A stretch of 64,000 bases of DNA from Kriegella sp963975415. GTDB taxonomy: Bacteria; Bacteroidota; Bacteroidia; Flavobacteriales; Flavobacteriaceae. The stretch is from NCBI RefSeq assembly GCF_963975415.1, contig NZ_CAXBGN010000003.1, positions 558,001-622,000 on the forward strand, in the 5' to 3' direction. The notes under the pieces are model-generated. The model was not told the origin of the DNA, searched no databases, and saw nothing but the letters and a program-made list of their open reading frames with translations. Position 1 is the stretch's first letter, and every line of letters starts with the position of its first letter. Shown here piece after piece: positions 61,366 to 64,000 of the stretch. The position numbers and the translations under genes were made by a program.

Positions 61366-62409
61366 ATGAAAATTAAATTGTTGCTCCATATTATTTTGCT
61401 TGGTTTTGGTGTAACCGCTCAGCATAGTAAGGCAGAAAATATTATCCTTATTTCTGTTGATGGTCTCCGTTGGCAAGAGGTTTTTGAAGGGCCAGATCCG
61501 CTCTTGAACAAAGACAAGAAGTACTGGTCCGAAACGGCATTGAACGCGCGTCAAAAATTAATGCCTTTCTTTTGGGAAACGATAGCAGGTCAGGGACAAC
61601 TTTATGGTAATCGAAAGCTAGGTAACAAGGTTAACCTGAGAAACGAATATTGGTTTTCCTATCCCGGGCGTAGTGAAACGCTATGTGGGTATTACGACCC
61701 AAAAGTTGACTCCAACGGTTATCCAAACAACCCAAACGAAAATGTGCTTGAATTTTTTAATCGACAAGACGGCTATATGGGTAAAGTTGTCACTTTTGCG
61801 TCTTGGGATGCCCTGGGCAGAATATTGAACCGAGATCGCAATGGCATGTTGGTCAACCTGCCGGGTGAGGATGTAGAAGGAGATGGCCTTACCCAAGCAC
61901 AGCAATTGGCTAATGAAATACAACATTTTGTACTAGAATATTTTGGGGAATGTAGGCCTGATGCGATAACTTTCGCCTTGGCTAAGGCCTATATGCAGGC
62001 CAAGCACCCAAAGGTCGTGCATATCGATTTTGCCGACACGGATAATTACGGGCATTCAGGGGATTACAATAATTATTTGGATGCGGCACATTTCATTGAT
62101 GGAATGATCGCCAATCTATGGGAGACGGTTCAAAACGATTCGTTTTACAAGAATAAGACGGCCATCTTGGTCTACCCTGACCACGGCAGGGGAATTGGCG
62201 AAAAATGGACAGGACATGGAACAAGTGCACCCCGTAGTGATGAAACATGGCTCGTGGCGCTGGGTCCGAACATAGCGCATCTCGGCGAAGTATCCGATGA
62301 AGGTCAAATTTATCAAGATCGCATTGCACAAACGGCTGCCAGTTTATTAGGGATGTTCTTTAAGGCCAACCATCCTGTTGGAGAAAAAATTCAAGGCATC
62401 ACAGAGTAA
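61366..62409 (+). CDS. Exported alkaline-phosphatase-superfamily hydrolase
   Basis: A 347-residue protein with a signal peptide (LLLHIILLGFGVTAQ). Metal/nucleophile motifs are LISVDGLRWQEV, YPGRSETLCGYYDP (candidate Ser nucleophile), DFADTDNYGHSGDY and VYPDHGRGIG, with a late His in GHGTSAPRSDETW. The layout fits the phosphodiesterase/phosphonate-monoester-hydrolase side of the superfamily. It is 50 bp after the EEP gene and probably completes ester removal in the periplasm. Substrate open. Confidence 0.8.
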   Translation: MKIKLLLHIILLGFGVTAQHSKAENIILISVDGLRWQEVFEGPDPLLNKDKKYWSETALNARQKLMPFFWETIAGQGQLYGNRKLGNKVNLRNEYWFSYPGRSETLCGYYDPKVDSNGYPNNPNENVLEFFNRQDGYMGKVVTFASWDALGRILNRDRNGMLVNLPGEDVEGDGLTQAQQLANEIQHFVLEYFGECRPDAITFALAKAYMQAKHPKVVHIDFADTDNYGHSGDYNNYLDAAHFIDGMIANLWETVQNDSFYKNKTAILVYPDHGRGIGEKWTGHGTSAPRSDETWLVALGPNIAHLGEVSDEGQIYQDRIAQTAASLLGMFFKANHPVGEKIQGITE

Positions 62410-62418
62410 GTACATTTC

Positions 62419-64000
62419 ATGATAAGCAGACCGGTTTTTCTATTTTTTGTTTTTGTTCTGGCACACTGTGCCATGGAAGCCCAACTGAAGGGGATTGTTT
62501 TTGTTGATTCCAATGAAAATGGTATCAAAGATGATGGTGAGGCTGCAATGGCCAATGCCGTTGTTTCCGATGGCTATAGTGTAGTGCGTTCGGATCGTAA
62601 TGGCAATTTTAAACTTCCTGGCTGGAAAAAGCAACGTTTCGTTACGCTTTATGTTGGCGCCGATTTTACCACGAATAAGCGGTTTATTCCTATTTCTCCG
62701 GAAACTGGCAGATATGATTTCCCGGTGCTGCCAAAGAAAAAAAAGGAGCATACGAGTTTTGTACATATTTCTGATACGGAAACCTTTGAATATGGTAATT
62801 GGGTCGATAATTTAAAGAAGTATGTCAGGGTACATAAGCCTGATTTTATCGTTCACACGGGTGATATCTGTTACCGTTCAGGAATGTTATGGCACGCCAA
62901 TAACCTTACTGAAAAGGAAGTGGGCGTTCCTGTATATTATTGCTTAGGGAACCATGACTTGGTAAAGGGAGATTACGGCGAACAGTTCTTTGAAGAACAA
63001 TTTGGCCCTGCATGGTATGCTTTTGAGGAAGGCAATGCGCTATATGTGATAACCCCAATGATGGGAGGTGACTTTCCACCTAGTTTTGACCATAATGACA
63101 TTGGAGGTTGGCTGCAAAACCTTTTGCAGGTCTACCCAAGTAATCAGCCTAAAATGTTCTTTAACCATGACCTTTTAACCGATGGCGATAGCTTTGTTTT
63201 CAAAAAGAACGAAAAAGAGTCTATCATTTTGGAGGATTATGGTTTAAAATCTTGGTTTTTTGGTCATTGGCATATCAATAGGGCAAAATCACATGGGTTG
63301 TCGGGCGTTATCTCTTATAGCACCGCCACTATTTCCCAAGGTGGGATCGACCATTCCCCATCAAGTTTTCGAGCGGTCGATGTTGACACCGACGGAAATA
63401 CGGCCACCAAACTTCGGTGGAGTTTTGTTGAAAAGCAAATACATATTGTTAGTCCCCAGAATCAAGAGGCCGTGCTGAATGCAACCGGAAAAATTGATTT
63501 CTCCCTTAATGTTTATGACAGTGGTGCTGAAGTTGATAGTGTTCGGTATAGTGTCTGGGGAGAAGAGGGATTCGGATGGGAAACCGCATTGGAAAAATCC
63601 CGTTGGAAATCTATGGAAAAAGCCTCTGATTGGAATTGGAGGGCTACTTTTGATCCAGATGGACAAAGTAAATTTCAAGTTGTGGTAGATGCTTTTTTAC
63701 ATAGTGGAGAGGTTTTGCATAAAAAGGCGGATTTTAGTGTTGATTCAAGAACTAAAATAGAAGTATCAAATGGTGAGTGGGCAAATTTAGGCGGAAACAA
63801 AGAACACCATGCTGTTGTTAAAGGCGATTTATCTGCACCCTATCGAATGGAGTGGACAGCTAACTTGGGAAGTAATATATACATGAGCTCTCCTGTTTTT
63901 AAAGACAATTATCTGCTATCGGCAGGGTTTGATGATAGTAATGCCTCCAATTGTTTTATTGTTTGCAACGACGCTTCCAACGGTCAGGAAAAATGGAGAT
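62419..64000 (+). CDS. Secreted metallophosphoesterase with C-terminal PQQ-like propeller, 3' cut by window edge
   Basis: The frame is open from the ATG at 62419 to the end (527 codons), so the gene continues. It has a signal peptide, an N-terminal SdrD B-like/Ig-like domain (VDSNENGIKDDGEA), then a metallophosphoesterase domain: HISDTE (Glu replaces the usual His), HTGDICYRSG, LGNHDLV, FNHD and FFGHWH. The distal part, from around RMEWTANLGSNIYMSSPVF, resembles a PQQ-type beta-propeller start. This MPE-plus-propeller layout is common in Bacteroidota polysaccharide loci. Its role here is unclear, but it is 9 bp after the phosphatase gene. Confidence 0.78.
   Translation, partial: MISRPVFLFFVFVLAHCAMEAQLKGIVFVDSNENGIKDDGEAAMANAVVSDGYSVVRSDRNGNFKLPGWKKQRFVTLYVGADFTTNKRFIPISPETGRYDFPVLPKKKKEHTSFVHISDTETFEYGNWVDNLKKYVRVHKPDFIVHTGDICYRSGMLWHANNLTEKEVGVPVYYCLGNHDLVKGDYGEQFFEEQFGPAWYAFEEGNALYVITPMMGGDFPPSFDHNDIGGWLQNLLQVYPSNQPKMFFNHDLLTDGDSFVFKKNEKESIILEDYGLKSWFFGHWHINRAKSHGLSGVISYSTATISQGGIDHSPSSFRAVDVDTDGNTATKLRWSFVEKQIHIVSPQNQEAVLNATGKIDFSLNVYDSGAEVDSVRYSVWGEEGFGWETALEKSRWKSMEKASDWNWRATFDPDGQSKFQVVVDAFLHSGEVLHKKADFSVDSRTKIEVSNGEWANLGGNKEHHAVVKGDLSAPYRMEWTANLGSNIYMSSPVFKDNYLLSAGFDDSNASNCFIVCNDASNGQEKWR

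Overview
The window looks like chromosome from a marine member of the Bacteroidota, most likely Flavobacteriaceae. The DNA is AT-rich, start codons mostly lack Shine-Dalgarno sequences, and there are a SusC/SusD pair, a DUF3823 protein, many lipoprotein signals, AraC-type regulators with Rcp1-like response regulators, and PA2169-type helical bundles. I saw no rRNA, tRNA, CRISPR array, prophage or insertion sequence.

Region 1 (1-12.8 kb) is carbohydrate catabolism. It holds the tail of a DUF3823 gene (the end of a polysaccharide utilization locus, PUL), a clan-A glycoside hydrolase, a mutarotase lipoprotein, glycerate kinase, a Tm-1-like/PEP-hydrolase-like gene pair, a cupin, a large dehydrogenase-like lipoprotein ending in a blue-copper domain, and a ThuA-like lipoprotein. 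A ParDE-type toxin-antitoxin pair and a convergent sulfatase follow.

Region 2 (13-35 kb) is a stress and envelope-homeostasis stretch. It encodes YihY, two PA2169/DUF2383 bundles, ferritin, a YciE/F-like protein, CsbD, an AI-2E-type permease, an SLC13 permease, MscS, topoisomerase IB, several tiny membrane proteins, three AraC-type regulators, two response regulators, a multi-PAS histidine kinase, an SDR oxidoreductase and a Cys-rich copper-binding bundle.

Region 3 (35-40.4 kb) is a sugar-acid/pectin-type cluster: FAH-family enzyme, secreted Gfo/Idh/MocA oxidoreductase, GH28. It is followed by an (ACT)12 microsatellite and decayed remnants of a sulfatase and of a second Gfo/Idh/MocA gene.

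Region 4 (40.5 kb to the window end) is the most interesting part: about 23.5 kb of same-strand genes joining a SusC/SusD outer-membrane uptake system to 2-aminoethylphosphonate (AEP) catabolism. Exported LamG proteins, two exported alkaline-phosphatase-superfamily phosphodiesterases, two exported endonuclease/exonuclease/phosphatase (EEP) hydrolases, another alkaline-phosphatase-like enzyme and two metallophosphoesterases surround a cytoplasmic core. The core is a PbfA-like PLP lyase, PhnA, PhnY, PhnW, an OPA-type MFS permease and an FAD amine oxidoreductase. The proposed flow is: outer-membrane capture of a phosphonate-bearing lipid or glycan, release of AEP-type headgroups by secreted phosphoesterases, import by the MFS carrier, conversion to phosphonoacetaldehyde by up to three entry enzymes (PhnW, PbfA-like, FAD oxidase), oxidation to phosphonoacetate (PhnY), and hydrolysis to acetate plus phosphate (PhnA). 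A near-identical palindrome lies upstream of both susC and phnA and may be a shared operator. I call this a candidate phosphonate utilization locus; family calls rest on motif recognition, not on database searches.
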